NCBI GenBank assembly: GCA_009377375.1
Contig: WHUE01000036.1
Coordinates: 1-39,377 of the forward strand
DNA from: Alphaproteobacteria bacterium
Lineage (GTDB): Bacteria > Pseudomonadota > Alphaproteobacteria > MPNO01 > UBA2964
Direction of reading: 5' to 3'
Length of the DNA: 39,377 nucleotides
The position numbers and the translations under genes were made by a program. The notes below the pieces were generated by a model, which searched no databases, had not been told where the DNA came from, and saw only the letters and a list, made by a program, of their open reading frames with translations. Of this stretch, positions 1-8,810 are shown one piece after another (position 1 is the first letter of the stretch; each line of letters opens with the position of its first letter).

Positions 1-2
1 GG

Positions 3-77
3 TGCAAGTCGGTCGCCGACCTGCGCAACGTGAAGGTGCGGCATCCGGGGGCGTGGACGGACGCGGATTTGGGCTGA
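3..77 (+). CDS. C-terminal end of an unidentified protein (partial)
   Basis: An open frame enters from the left edge and ends at a TGA at 75-77, two bases before the stop of the convergent gene. It encodes about 24 residues ending in WTDADLG. Codon use matches the rest of the window, with G/C third positions. The fragment is too short to identify. It is listed because the convergent layout leaves no space for anything else and the frame is open to the edge. Confidence 0.5.
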   Translation, partial: CKSVADLRNVKVRHPGAWTDADLG

Positions 78-78
78 G

Positions 79-1008
79 TCAGCCGCCGGTCCAGAGCGGC
101 CGGCAGCGGGTGGCGATGACCTTTTCGTAGGGCGCCGGGCCGGTCAGGTGGCCGATGGCGCGGGCGAAGTCGTTGAGGCGTTCGACGCGCTCCTCCGTGA
201 TGACCGGATCGTAGAACGCGGCGTCGCGCGCGATCACATTGGCGATCAGGGTGGCGGACTCGGGCGGGAACTTGCCTTCGCCGACCTTCCGCGCGAGGCC
301 GGGGTCGTCCCTGAGCGCGCGCTGCGCCCGCACGATGGCGCGCACCGCGGCGTCCACCGCCTCAGGCGCGCGGGCGAGGAAGTCGTCGGTCGTCGCCAGC
401 CCGGCGAAGGTGAAGAAGCGCGCCCCGCCCGGATCGTCGCCGCGCCGCACGTCGACGTGGATCTTGCCGATGCCGGCCGCGACCGCGGTCTCCGCGCCCA
501 TCGCGTTGGCCCAGAACCCGTCGATCAGGCCGTTCCGCAGCCCCTCCGCCGCGAACACGCCGAACGAGACGTGGCGCTCCCCCGATCCCGGCAGCGCCAC
601 GATCTCCACGTCGCGGTCGGGGTCCAGCCCGCCGCGGCGCAGCATTTCCCGGAAGGCGAGGTCCGGCCCCTCCGCCGCGGTCAGCCGCAGCCCGCGCAGC
701 GCCGCGAAGTCGCCGCGCGGGGCCGCCAGGTCCGCGCGCACGGTGAGCAGCCACGGCGTGCCCTGGGACAGCGCCACGCATATCTTCACCCCGTCCCAGT
801 TCGCGAATTCGGTCAGCAGGTCGTGGACGGAGCCGGCGATCATGGCGTCGGCCGCGCCCGCCCGCAGCGCCCGCGTGGAGCCCATCGCGGCGACCAGCTC
901 GATCCCGGCGTCCAGCCCCTCGTCCCTGAAGAAGCCGAGCCCGTCGGCGGCCAGCGCCGGGAAGCAGGTGTTGCTGACAAGGTCGACGGCGGCGATTCGC
1001 ATGCGCAT
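79..1008 (-). CDS. NMT1/THI5-like ABC substrate-binding protein, no signal peptide
   Basis: A 309-residue protein of the SsuA/TauA/THI5-like periplasmic-binding-protein fold. It opens with the first beta strand and the typical 'VSNTCFPALAADGLGFFRDEGL' region (written here as a landmark near residues 10-31), followed by the GSTRALRAG and GLIDGFWAN segments. The start ATG shares its A with the upstream stop (TGATG at 1006-1010), so translation is coupled to the TauD-like gene. A second ATG lies two codons downstream. No hydrophobic leader precedes the fold in either case, and no permease or ATPase gene is adjacent. It is clearly a paralog of the protein at 12654-13577: both share 'VSFGVFAA', 'GLIDxFWANxM' and 'VDVRRGD/LDVRRGD'. 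The ligand is unknown. A cytoplasmic ligand-binding or enzymatic role is as likely as transport. Confidence 0.85.
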   Translation of the reverse strand: MRMRIAAVDLVSNTCFPALAADGLGFFRDEGLDAGIELVAAMGSTRALRAGAADAMIAGSVHDLLTEFANWDGVKICVALSQGTPWLLTVRADLAAPRGDFAALRGLRLTAAEGPDLAFREMLRRGGLDPDRDVEIVALPGSGERHVSFGVFAAEGLRNGLIDGFWANAMGAETAVAAGIGKIHVDVRRGDDPGGARFFTFAGLATTDDFLARAPEAVDAAVRAIVRAQRALRDDPGLARKVGEGKFPPESATLIANVIARDAAFYDPVITEERVERLNDFARAIGHLTGPAPYEKVIATRCRPLWTGG

Positions 1009-1856
1009 CAGACGGGCCTCGGTCCCCGAATCGTCGTCCGGTGCATGTGGCGGATATAGGCCGGGTCGTACATCGTGGCGTGGTGCATGACGGTGCGGTT
1101 GTCCCAGCATAGCAGGTCGCCGGGGCGCCATTTGTGGACGTAGCGGAAGGCGCGGTCGCGGCTGTGCGCGAACAGCGCGTCGAGCAGGGCGCGGCCTTCC
1201 GCCTCGTCCATCCCCTCGATGGCCCAGGTGAAGCCGGGGTTGACGTAGAGCGCCTTGCGGCCGGTGTCCTCCACCGTGCGCACGATGGGATGGACGACGT
1301 CCGTCAGCCGCGCGCCCTGCGCCGCCGAGATCGCGGGGCGGCCGCCCTCCTGCGTCTCGTTCTTCTTGTGGTTGCGGGTGTATGAATGCAGCGCGCGGCG
1401 GCCCTCGATCCGCTGTTTGAGATCGTCGGGCAGCGTCTCCCAGGCGCGCACCATGTCCTGGAACATGGTGTCGCCGCCCTCCGGCGGAATCTCCACGGCG
1501 TAGAGCTGCGAGCCCAGCGCCGGGCGTTCCTCGTAGGAGATGTCGGAATGCCAGTAACGGCCGGCGTCCTCGAATCCTTCCGGCGTGCCGTCGGGACGTT
1601 TGCGGTTGGACAGCACCAGGATTTCCGGATGGCCGGGCAGCAGGAACTGGTCCATCACGTGAATCGCCAGATCGCCGAAGCGCCGGGCGAAGGCGATCTG
1701 CGCGTCCGGGGTCAGCGCCTGGTCGCGCACGACCATCACGCCCGAATCGAACCAGGCCTTGCGCAGCGCGCCGAACGCGGCGTCGTCGAGCGGCGCCGAC
1801 AGGTCGATGTCCGTGACTTCTATTCCGAAACCCTCGGAAAGCGGCGAAGTCTTCAC
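1008..1856 (-). CDS. TauD/TfdA-family Fe(II)/2-oxoglutarate dioxygenase
   Basis: A 282-residue non-heme iron oxygenase. Family members hydroxylate a substrate using 2-oxoglutarate and O2, often releasing sulfite from sulfonates (TauD) or cleaving ethers (TfdA). The iron triad is visible: H103-x-D105 in YWHSD and the distal His 258 in DNRTVMH. Arg 273 in HRTTIRG would bind 2-oxoglutarate. I chose the GTG at 1854-1856 because a perfect AGGAGG (1862-1867) sits five bases upstream. The longer TTG start at 1874 would swallow that ribosome binding site. The gene is first in a coupled pair with the NMT1-like protein. That pairing, and the TauD family itself, suggest a small organic acid or sulfonate substrate, but there is no direct proof. 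Confidence 0.9.
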   Translation of the reverse strand: MKTSPLSEGFGIEVTDIDLSAPLDDAAFGALRKAWFDSGVMVVRDQALTPDAQIAFARRFGDLAIHVMDQFLLPGHPEILVLSNRKRPDGTPEGFEDAGRYWHSDISYEERPALGSQLYAVEIPPEGGDTMFQDMVRAWETLPDDLKQRIEGRRALHSYTRNHKKNETQEGGRPAISAAQGARLTDVVHPIVRTVEDTGRKALYVNPGFTWAIEGMDEAEGRALLDALFAHSRDRAFRYVHKWRPGDLLCWDNRTVMHHATMYDPAYIRHMHRTTIRGPRPV

Positions 1857-1861
1857 CAAGG

Positions 1862-1867
1862 CCTCCT
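1862..1867 (-). promoter_or_regulatory. Shine-Dalgarno AGGAGG that fixes a GTG start
   Basis: CCTCCT on the plus strand reads AGGAGG on the minus strand, five bases before GTG at 1856. It decides the start of the TauD-like gene over the upstream in-frame TTG. Confidence 0.8.
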
Positions 1868-1881
1868 GTCGCAACGTGTTC

Positions 1882-1901
1882 GTTAACGTTTGTTAACAAA
1901 C
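1882..1901. promoter_or_regulatory. Palindromic operator-like site between divergent genes (CtrA-like)
   Basis: Bases 1888-1901 form a perfect 14-base palindrome (GTTTGTTAACAAAC). A second GTTAAC lies at 1882-1887, so the segment also reads TTAA-N6-TTAAC. The alphaproteobacterial CtrA box is TTAA-N7-TTAA, so spacing is one base short. The site sits between the TauD-like gene (minus) and the DM9 protein gene (plus), where a shared regulator would be expected. The regulator is not known. Confidence 0.45.
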
Positions 1902-1984
1902 CCGTTTTTTCTACGCAGGCGCGAAGTATTCGGTTGAGCGCCGCGCGGTCCTGTGCACAATACGCCACAAGAATGGGGATTCAA

Positions 1985-4900
1985 ATGGGGTTGGGGTTAG
2001 CCATGTTCGGAACTGGTGGGTGTTTCCGTGCGCTGCGGGGGCTGTCGGTCCTTGCGGCGCTGCTGGTGTTTCCGGGCGCGCCCGATGCGGCCCGCGCGGC
2101 CGGGTTCAGCGACGACGTCCAGGGCAAGACGACAATCTACCTGAAGGACATTCCGGGTGTCGGCAAGACGCTCACCGATCTCGGGCTGGGCAAGCTGGCC
2201 AATACCCAGATGGCCGGCGTGACCGCGACGGCGGACACGATTTCCGGCTTCGTCAACTTCCTCGCGATGCGCTGGAACTTCCTGGTCTTCAAGGCGAAGT
2301 CCGAGACCTTCTTCGCGCTGGAGCCGGTGACGGCGTCCGGCGCGCCGCGCGCGCCCAAGATCACCGACTTCATCAATCCGAAGGTCAAGCCGATCAAGGA
2401 CATGATGGACCTGCTGACGCTGGACCGCCTCGTCTGGGTAGTCGCGGCGCGCACCGTCACGCTGGACCAGAACAGCCTGCCCGCGCCGGTCAAGACGATG
2501 TTCAGCCCGTATTTCGGCAACAGCACGCTGTCGGTCGAGTTCGGCCAGGGCGTCACCTTCCTCGGCGCGCAGAACATCGGCAAGGTCGCCATCCTGAAGC
2601 AGGCGATCGAGGCCATCGGCGGCCAGTCCAGCACCGTGCTGGTCAAGGCCGGGTTCCAGACCTCGATCCTCGATTCCATGCTGTCGGGCAGCGCGCCGTC
2701 GATCGAGGCGAGCTTCCAGGCCGCGCTGCCGTCGATCAAGCCGAAGATCGGCGGCAAGATCGAGCTGCCGACGACCTTCACCGTGTCGCTGCTGGCCGAG
2801 ATGAACCCGCTGGAAGGCACCGTCAAGCTCGGCTTCGTCGCCGATGCGGCCGACGTGCCCTTCATCTATCCCGACATCGCGAAGAAGAAGCCGGTCATCG
2901 CGAAGACCGCGATGGATCTGCAGGTCGCGGTGGCGTTCGAGGGCGGCAAGCCCGTCTTCTCCATCGCCGGCACGATGTTCAAGGGCGAGCAGGGCAGGCT
3001 GCAGCAGGCGTTCGGCCTGCCGTTCCTGGACCTGCAGGACTACACGATGGAGTTCGAGCTGAAGGCCGATGCGGTGGCCGTCGGCATCGGCGCGGGCGGG
3101 CGGTTCTACGACGAGCTGGTCACCCTGTTCGCGGCCGTCCAGGTGCCCGCGCAGACCGCCGGGATTCCGATCCCCGACCAGATCAAGATCATGGTCGAGC
3201 CGGTCAACGCCAACTCCGTCGGCTCGCTGAGCCTGCGCGACCTCACCAACGCCTTCGCCGACCTGACCAACGCGGTGACGGGATCGCGGATTCCGAAGCC
3301 GAACCTGCCCAAGGACTTCATGCAGATCGCCGGGGTGGAGAAGGGCGTCGGGCCGTTCATCGACGTCAACCTGAACATGGGGCTCGACGCCGGACTCGAG
3401 ATGGGCGGCAAGATGGTCGTGTTCGGCACCGAGATGGGCGTGATCGAGACCGCGGTGCTGAAACCGACCCACGGGATCGAGATCAAGGGCCATTCGGACG
3501 TGGACCTGCCGATCGACGTGCTGAAGCTGCCCAAGGGCGAGATCGACATCGCCGTCACCAAGGACAACATCACCGACCCGCATGTGCGCATCAAGGTCGA
3601 CACGATCTCGGTGCTGGGATCGAAGGGCTCGTTCGAGTTCTCGATCGACAAGAAGCAGCAGGTCGCCATCGTGGAGGGCGCCTCGCCGTTCGGCCTGTTC
3701 GACGCCTCGCTGGTGCTGGAGAGCAACACCAGCAACATCAAGAGCCCGAACTTCGACGCCACCGGCATCATCGTCGGCGACTGGTTCAACAAGTTCGCCG
3801 ACGGCGTGCAGACCGCCACCGCCGACATCGCCAAGGGCGTGGAAACGGCCGTCGCCGGCATGAACGGCGAGATCCATGTCTTCAGCGGCCGGCTCAGCCA
3901 GGCCAAGATCGACAAGACCACGGCCGTCAACGACCTCGAGGCGGCGCGCAAGTCCGCCTATGCGGAGTTCGACAAGGCGCTGGCCGAGGTCAACAAGATC
4001 GAGGGCAAGTACAAGAAGGAAAAGAGCAAGTGCGGCAAGCCGCCATGGAAATGGGACCATTGCGTCGCCGCCGGCGGGCTGTGGACCGCGCTGCAGACGG
4101 CGCGCGGCGTGCTCAAGGTCGCTCAGAAGGTGGTCGACGAGTTCCTCAAGGGCACCGGCAAGGCGCTGGCGGCGGTGGTCGACGGGCTGAACAAGTCGAT
4201 CAAGCTGTTCGCCGACACCATCGAGGTCGCGGCCCAGGGGCTGGGCACGGCGATGTCCACCTTCGGCAACGCGCTCGAGCTCGCCGGCAAGTTCGCGGGC
4301 GAGGCGCTGAGCTTCGTGGCCGATATCTTCGACGTCGAGAAGCTGTGGATGAAGGGCAAGCTCGCCGTCCTCAGCGGCAGCCAGAAGGGCCAGCTCGGGG
4401 TCGAGTACACCCTGCTCAGCAAGACCTACCTGAAGGACGTGAGCTGGGACTTCAAGGTGCCGGTCGACAAGGTGTTCGAGGTCTTCGTTCCCGGCTCGGC
4501 GGACGGCAGCAAGACCGAGGCCGCGTCGCTGCCCGGCAATGCGCCGAAGGCGGTGCAGGTGGCGGGCAAGTTCACCTACAACCCGGTCACCACGGCGGGC
4601 GCGCGGAGCGTCTCCGAATCGATGATCGAGGCGGGCCAGCTCAAGGCGCTCAGCGTGCCCTTCAACCCCGAAATCTGCGAGGCGCATCCCTACGCGCTGG
4701 AGGAGCAGATCGGCGTGGTCGAGGACGAGCTGCAGGCCGTCTCCTGGCGCAAGCGCAACGCCGACATCCTGCTCTGGACCAAGGCGATGGAGGACAGCCC
4801 GGAATTCCTGGCGCTGCGCCAGAACCCGAAATCGCCGTTCGTCTGGATGCCGTCCGCCCGCGGCAAGTCCTTGCCGGCCGGCGCCATCAGCGGCGGCAAG

Positions 4901-6454
4901 GAGCCGGGACGTTCCAACCTGTATATCTGCCGCGGGACGGTCGAGAACGGCAAGGTATGGGCCAGCGGCAAGGTCGTTGCCGGCAACTGCAATGTCGGCT
5001 GGAAGGGCAAGGAATACGCGCTCTCCACCTATGACGTGCTGACCGGCGACCAGCGCGCGCTGATGCCCTTCCCCGTGCCGTTCGGCAAGTGGAACGGCAA
5101 GGACGGCATCTATGTGGGGCAGGAGAACGGCGGCGCGGTGCAGGTGTGCGCCGCTGGCCACAAGGACGGGCTCCATCCCGGCAAGATCGCCCCCAACGGC
5201 TCGTGCTATTTCGGCTATGGCGGCAAGGAGCTCAGGGCCGGGGCATTCTTCATGGTGTACAGAGCCAACCCGGCCTACGGCCACGACTTCTCCAAGCTGG
5301 TCAGCGGCTACCAGGAGGCGAAGAAGAGCTACGCCGAGCGCGAAAGCGCCGCCAGGTACAACAGGCAGGGAACGATCCTGCAGGGTCTCGGCGGCGAGCT
5401 GGGCAAGGTGGCGAGCAGCCACCAGGTCCGCAAGGCGCTGGAGGCCAATTTCAGGAAGGACTACAAGCTGCCGGAGCAGCTCAGCTCCGCCTTCCTCGGG
5501 GAGCAGGAGAAGCGTCTCCGGGAGCTGGACACCGAGCTGAAGAAGCTGCGCAACGATCCCGCCAGCCCCTGCGGCCAGGTGGCGAAGGAGCAGGGCGTCA
5601 AGCCGGCGAACAACAAGCCGGCCCCCAACCTGATGAACGCGATGAAGAAGGACGGGTTCGGCTCGATCGCCAAGCAGGTGATGCTGGCGCAGAGCAAGAT
5701 GGCGCAGGCGGTGACCAAGGCGGCCGGGCAGCAGGTCCAGGCGCAGAAGGCGGCGCAGAAGGCCGAACGCGAGAAGATCAAGCGCGAGCAGCTCCTCGCC
5801 TTTACCAAGCGGGTGCGCGAGCATTATGACGCAAACCAGAAGAAGGCGGCGCTGGCGATGAAGGTGCGGGCGCAGCAGGACGACATCCGCTTCCTGTCCG
5901 CGACCGTCTCTGCGGCGCAGCGCAACGCGGCGGCCGCGGCGGCGAAAGCGGGTGCGACGGCGGCGAAGAACGCCAAGGTGGTGAAGGAGAAGCCGCGGGT
6001 TGTCCGCCGCAGCGTCCGGGGCGCGAAGGAGTCCAAGGAGCTGGCTGCGCTCAAGACGCTGCCGAAGGTCCAGCAGGAGGCGTTCTCCAAGGCGTTCGAG
6101 AAGTCGCAGGCCCGCTTGGGGGCGGACCACGCCCAGCTGCGGCAGAAGCGCCAGAAGGACCTGCAGCAGGAGCTTGCCCGGCGTAACGCGCGCATGGCGA
6201 AGCGCCTCGCCAGGGCGCAGGGGCTGGACGACGCCCAGCGCAAGGCGCTGTCCGAGGTGTACGCCCTCGCCGCGGTTCGGGGCCGGGCGGACATGCTCAA
6301 GCAGTTCCCGGTGTCCCGGCAGTCCAGCCTCGCCGGCCGGCCGTCGGCCGAGGGCCAGGCCGCGAAGGAGACGTCGACGATCGTGCAGGACGTGGCCAAC
6401 GTGAAGCCGGACTTCCGCAAGAACCTGCGCACCCTCGGAATCAACGTGCGCTAG
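1985..6454 (+). CDS. Large exported protein with tandem DM9 (DUF3421) repeats and helical tail
   Basis: About 1489 residues. In-frame ATGs at 1973, 1985 and 2003 are all possible. I chose 1985 because GGGGAT lies just upstream. The N-terminus has Arg residues, a hydrophobic run (LSVLAALLVF) and an ARA-A cleavage-like site, so it is probably exported by Sec. Residues ~40-640 are beta-rich with no family I recognise. Residues ~690-800 are amphipathic helices after a Cys-x13-Cys pair. Residues ~950-1092 hold two DM9 units. Unit one has PAGAISGGKE, NLYICR and GKVVAGNCNVGWKGKEY. Unit two has DGIYVGQ, HPGKIAPNGSCYFGYGGKE. DM9 domains are best known from insect and mollusc proteins, including mannose-binding lectins. 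The last ~390 residues are Lys/Ala/Gln/Glu-rich and probably coiled coil. It stands alone between a CtrA-like box and a terminator. Function is unknown; a surface or secreted glycan-binding role is inferred. Confidence 0.85.
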   Translation: MGLGLAMFGTGGCFRALRGLSVLAALLVFPGAPDAARAAGFSDDVQGKTTIYLKDIPGVGKTLTDLGLGKLANTQMAGVTATADTISGFVNFLAMRWNFLVFKAKSETFFALEPVTASGAPRAPKITDFINPKVKPIKDMMDLLTLDRLVWVVAARTVTLDQNSLPAPVKTMFSPYFGNSTLSVEFGQGVTFLGAQNIGKVAILKQAIEAIGGQSSTVLVKAGFQTSILDSMLSGSAPSIEASFQAALPSIKPKIGGKIELPTTFTVSLLAEMNPLEGTVKLGFVADAADVPFIYPDIAKKKPVIAKTAMDLQVAVAFEGGKPVFSIAGTMFKGEQGRLQQAFGLPFLDLQDYTMEFELKADAVAVGIGAGGRFYDELVTLFAAVQVPAQTAGIPIPDQIKIMVEPVNANSVGSLSLRDLTNAFADLTNAVTGSRIPKPNLPKDFMQIAGVEKGVGPFIDVNLNMGLDAGLEMGGKMVVFGTEMGVIETAVLKPTHGIEIKGHSDVDLPIDVLKLPKGEIDIAVTKDNITDPHVRIKVDTISVLGSKGSFEFSIDKKQQVAIVEGASPFGLFDASLVLESNTSNIKSPNFDATGIIVGDWFNKFADGVQTATADIAKGVETAVAGMNGEIHVFSGRLSQAKIDKTTAVNDLEAARKSAYAEFDKALAEVNKIEGKYKKEKSKCGKPPWKWDHCVAAGGLWTALQTARGVLKVAQKVVDEFLKGTGKALAAVVDGLNKSIKLFADTIEVAAQGLGTAMSTFGNALELAGKFAGEALSFVADIFDVEKLWMKGKLAVLSGSQKGQLGVEYTLLSKTYLKDVSWDFKVPVDKVFEVFVPGSADGSKTEAASLPGNAPKAVQVAGKFTYNPVTTAGARSVSESMIEAGQLKALSVPFNPEICEAHPYALEEQIGVVEDELQAVSWRKRNADILLWTKAMEDSPEFLALRQNPKSPFVWMPSARGKSLPAGAISGGKEPGRSNLYICRGTVENGKVWASGKVVAGNCNVGWKGKEYALSTYDVLTGDQRALMPFPVPFGKWNGKDGIYVGQENGGAVQVCAAGHKDGLHPGKIAPNGSCYFGYGGKELRAGAFFMVYRANPAYGHDFSKLVSGYQEAKKSYAERESAARYNRQGTILQGLGGELGKVASSHQVRKALEANFRKDYKLPEQLSSAFLGEQEKRLRELDTELKKLRNDPASPCGQVAKEQGVKPANNKPAPNLMNAMKKDGFGSIAKQVMLAQSKMAQAVTKAAGQQVQAQKAAQKAEREKIKREQLLAFTKRVREHYDANQKKAALAMKVRAQQDDIRFLSATVSAAQRNAAAAAAKAGATAAKNAKVVKEKPRVVRRSVRGAKESKELAALKTLPKVQQEAFSKAFEKSQARLGADHAQLRQKRQKDLQQELARRNARMAKRLARAQGLDDAQRKALSEVYALAAVRGRADMLKQFPVSRQSSLAGRPSAEGQAAKETSTIVQDVANVKPDFRKNLRTLGINVR

Positions 6455-6475
6455 CCGAAATCCTTGCATTCGGCC

Positions 6476-6510
6476 GGGCCGCGGGGCATGAGTCCCGCGG
6501 CCCTTTTCTT
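6476..6510 (+). terminator. Rho-independent terminator after the DM9 protein gene
   Basis: A perfect 10-base-pair stem (GGGCCGCGGG at 6476-6485, CCCGCGGCCC at 6494-6503) with an 8-base loop is followed by TTTTCTT. It lies 21 bases after the stop of the DM9 gene and ends nine bases before the ABC ATPase start. The ABC genes must therefore rely on read-through or on a promoter inside the DM9 gene. Confidence 0.9.
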
Positions 6511-6519
6511 CGTGACCAG

Positions 6520-7458
6520 ATGATCGACATCCAGGACCTCGTTTTCGAGTACCCCACCAAGCGCGCGCTGTTCGACGTGAACTGCACCGTGCGGACCGGC
6601 AGCATCACCGCGCTCGTCGGCCCCAACGGCGCGGGCAAGACCACGCTGATCCGCTGCATCGTCGGGCTGCACGCGCCGTTCTCCGGCCGGGTGCTGTTCG
6701 GCGGCATCGACGTGCACGAGCATCCGCGCGACTGCCACCGCCGGATGGCCTACCTGTCGGATTTCTTCGGCGTGTACGACCAGCTTTCCGTGCGCCAGTG
6801 CCTGACCTACACCGCGCGCGCCTACGATGTGGCGCCGGGCGCGGTCGAGACCGTGGTGGAGGCGGCGGCGGCCCGGCTCGGCATCGCCGACCGGCTGCAC
6901 GAAAAGGCCGGCGCGCTGTCGCGCGGCCTGCGCCAGCGCCTCGCCATCGCCCAGGCCATCGTGCACGAGCCGGAATTCCTGGTGCTGGACGAGCCGGCCT
7001 CCGGGCTGGACCCGGAAGCACGCCATTCGCTGTCGGCGCTGCTGACCGGGCTGCGCGAGGCGGGGATGACGCTGCTGGTTTCCAGCCATATCCTGGCGGA
7101 GCTCGAGGGCTACTGCACCGACATGATCATCATGCGCGACGGGCGCGTCATCGACCAGCGGCCGCTGGCCGCCGACGGCGCGGCCGCGCGAAGGCTGCGG
7201 CTCGACCTCGCCCGCCCCAGCGCGCGGCTGGCGACGCTGCTGGAGGCGCGGGAGGAGGTCAGCCAGGTGACGGTGGACGGCACGGCCGCGATCTTCCTGT
7301 TCCAGGGCGACGCGGCGGCGCAGGCCGACCTGCTGCGCGCGCTGATCGAGGCGGGGGTGGAGGTGGCCGCGGCGCGGGACGACCGCGAGAACCTGCAGGA
7401 CGCCTATATCGCCGAAATCCACCGGTACGAGACCGGGCGCGCCGGAGGCGGACGATGA
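6520..7458 (+). CDS. ABC transporter ATP-binding protein
   Basis: A 312-residue ATPase that would drive transport by the membrane protein encoded next. Walker A is GPNGAGKT (residues 34-41), the signature region is LSRGLRQRL (from residue ~133), Walker B is FLVLDEP (153-159) followed by ASGLD, and the H-loop is VSSH. The signature departs from the usual LSGGQ, as is common in CcmA/ABC-2 type ATPases. An ~80-residue C-terminal extension follows the ATPase core, as in NodI/DrrA-type drug or polysaccharide exporters. The stop overlaps the permease start (ATGA). The ribosome binding site is weak and a terminator sits directly upstream. Export rather than import is inferred from the family and from the lack of a binding protein. 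Confidence 0.93.
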   Translation: MIDIQDLVFEYPTKRALFDVNCTVRTGSITALVGPNGAGKTTLIRCIVGLHAPFSGRVLFGGIDVHEHPRDCHRRMAYLSDFFGVYDQLSVRQCLTYTARAYDVAPGAVETVVEAAAARLGIADRLHEKAGALSRGLRQRLAIAQAIVHEPEFLVLDEPASGLDPEARHSLSALLTGLREAGMTLLVSSHILAELEGYCTDMIIMRDGRVIDQRPLAADGAAARRLRLDLARPSARLATLLEAREEVSQVTVDGTAAIFLFQGDAAAQADLLRALIEAGVEVAAARDDRENLQDAYIAEIHRYETGRAGGGR

Positions 7459-8807
7459 GGGGCAATCCGGAATTCATCCGCAACCTGTGGACCGAGATCA
7501 GCTTTCACCGCGCGGTCGTGATGCCGGCGGTCACCGGAATGCTGTTCCTGCTGATCTGGCTGATCAACGGCCAGCAGACCGGTGCCGCGACGGCGCAGGC
7601 CGCCGCGCTGATGTTCTGCGCCATCGCCTTCGTCTGGGGCACGCGCGTCGCCTCCGAATCCGTGGTGCAGGAAATCAACGGCCGCACCTGGGACACGCAG
7701 CGGATGTCCGCCATCGGCCCGTGGACCATGGCCTGGGGCAAGCTGTTCGGCGCCACCGTCTATATCTGGTACGGCGCGCTGATCTGCCTCGGGCTGTACT
7801 GGATGTCCTATGTAGACGTCATCCCTGCCGACCGGATCGTGAAGCTGATCGGCGTGTACGTGCTCTGCGCGGTGATCGCGCATGCCACCGGCCTGCTGGT
7901 CAGCATGCAGGCGATCCAGAAGCGGCGCGACTTCGGCCGGGTTCAGATCGCCTTCTACCAGTTCCTCGGCCTCGCCGCGGCGGTGCCCGGGCTCTATATC
8001 GGCCTGTCCGGCATCGCCGACGACGGCATCTACCGCGTGCTGCTGTTCTACGACCGGGTCTACCCGCTGATCGATTTCATGCTGGTGGCGCTCGCCGTGT
8101 TCGCCGCCTGGGCGCTGGTCGGCATCTGGCGGCTGATGCGGGCCGAATTGCAGATGGAGAACGGGCCCTGGGTGTGGCTGGGCTTCGTGCTGTTCGCCAC
8201 GGGCGTCGCCGCCGGCATCCGCCTGCTGCCGCCGGAGGTCAGCGCCGGGATGCCCGCCATCTCGTCCAAGGCCTATCACGGGTTCAGCATGCTGCTGATC
8301 CTCACCTACATGATCGCGCTGTCGGAGCCCAAGGGTCCGGTGCTGTTCCGCCGGCTGCGGCGCTACGTGGAGCTCTCCGACTGGGCGGGGCTGGTCAACG
8401 CCGTGCCGCGCATCGTGCCGACGCTGCTGCTGCTCGCGCTCGCGACCGTCGGGCTGCTGCGGCTGTCGGACGCGCGGGTGCAGGTGCTGGAATGGCCGGT
8501 GAACTTCCACCTCGCCACGGTGGCGACCTTCCTGCTGGTGCTGCGCGACGTGGGCTTCATCTACCTGCTCAACATCGCCCGCCATTCGCCGCGCAACGAC
8601 ATGACCGCCTTCGTCTATATCACCCTCGCCTGGACGGTGGTGCCGGTGACGCTGTCCGCGATGGGGCTGGAGCCGCTGACCGCGCTGTTCTGGCCCAAAT
8701 GGGACTCAGGCGCGGCGCTCACCATCGGCGCGCCGCTGGCGCAGGTGGTCGTGGTCTATGTGCTGTTCTGGCGCGTCTGGCTGCACAAGGTGGCGAGCCG
8801 GCGCTGA
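7455..8807 (+). CDS. Multi-pass ABC transporter membrane protein (~12 helices)
   Basis: A 450-residue integral membrane protein starting at an ATG that overlaps the ATPase stop by four bases. I count about twelve hydrophobic segments, beginning with VVMPAVTGMLFLLIWLI and ending near VVVVYVLFWRVW. This is roughly twice the six-helix ABC-2 permease unit, so a single chain could form the complete channel with two ATPase copies. I recognise no specific family signature. The gene is convergent with the HAD gene, with three bases between the stops. Substrate is unknown. Confidence 0.85.
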   Translation: MRGNPEFIRNLWTEISFHRAVVMPAVTGMLFLLIWLINGQQTGAATAQAAALMFCAIAFVWGTRVASESVVQEINGRTWDTQRMSAIGPWTMAWGKLFGATVYIWYGALICLGLYWMSYVDVIPADRIVKLIGVYVLCAVIAHATGLLVSMQAIQKRRDFGRVQIAFYQFLGLAAAVPGLYIGLSGIADDGIYRVLLFYDRVYPLIDFMLVALAVFAAWALVGIWRLMRAELQMENGPWVWLGFVLFATGVAAGIRLLPPEVSAGMPAISSKAYHGFSMLLILTYMIALSEPKGPVLFRRLRRYVELSDWAGLVNAVPRIVPTLLLLALATVGLLRLSDARVQVLEWPVNFHLATVATFLLVLRDVGFIYLLNIARHSPRNDMTAFVYITLAWTVVPVTLSAMGLEPLTALFWPKWDSGAALTIGAPLAQVVVVYVLFWRVWLHKVASRR

Positions 8808-8810
8808 TGG

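Noticed and set aside
1997..6469. 1490-residue open frame on the minus strand opposite the DM9 gene
   Set aside because: It is the high-GC antisense shadow of the plus-strand gene. The plus frame has a signal peptide, DM9 motifs and a terminator; the minus frame is Leu/Arg/His-rich and has no recognisable domain.
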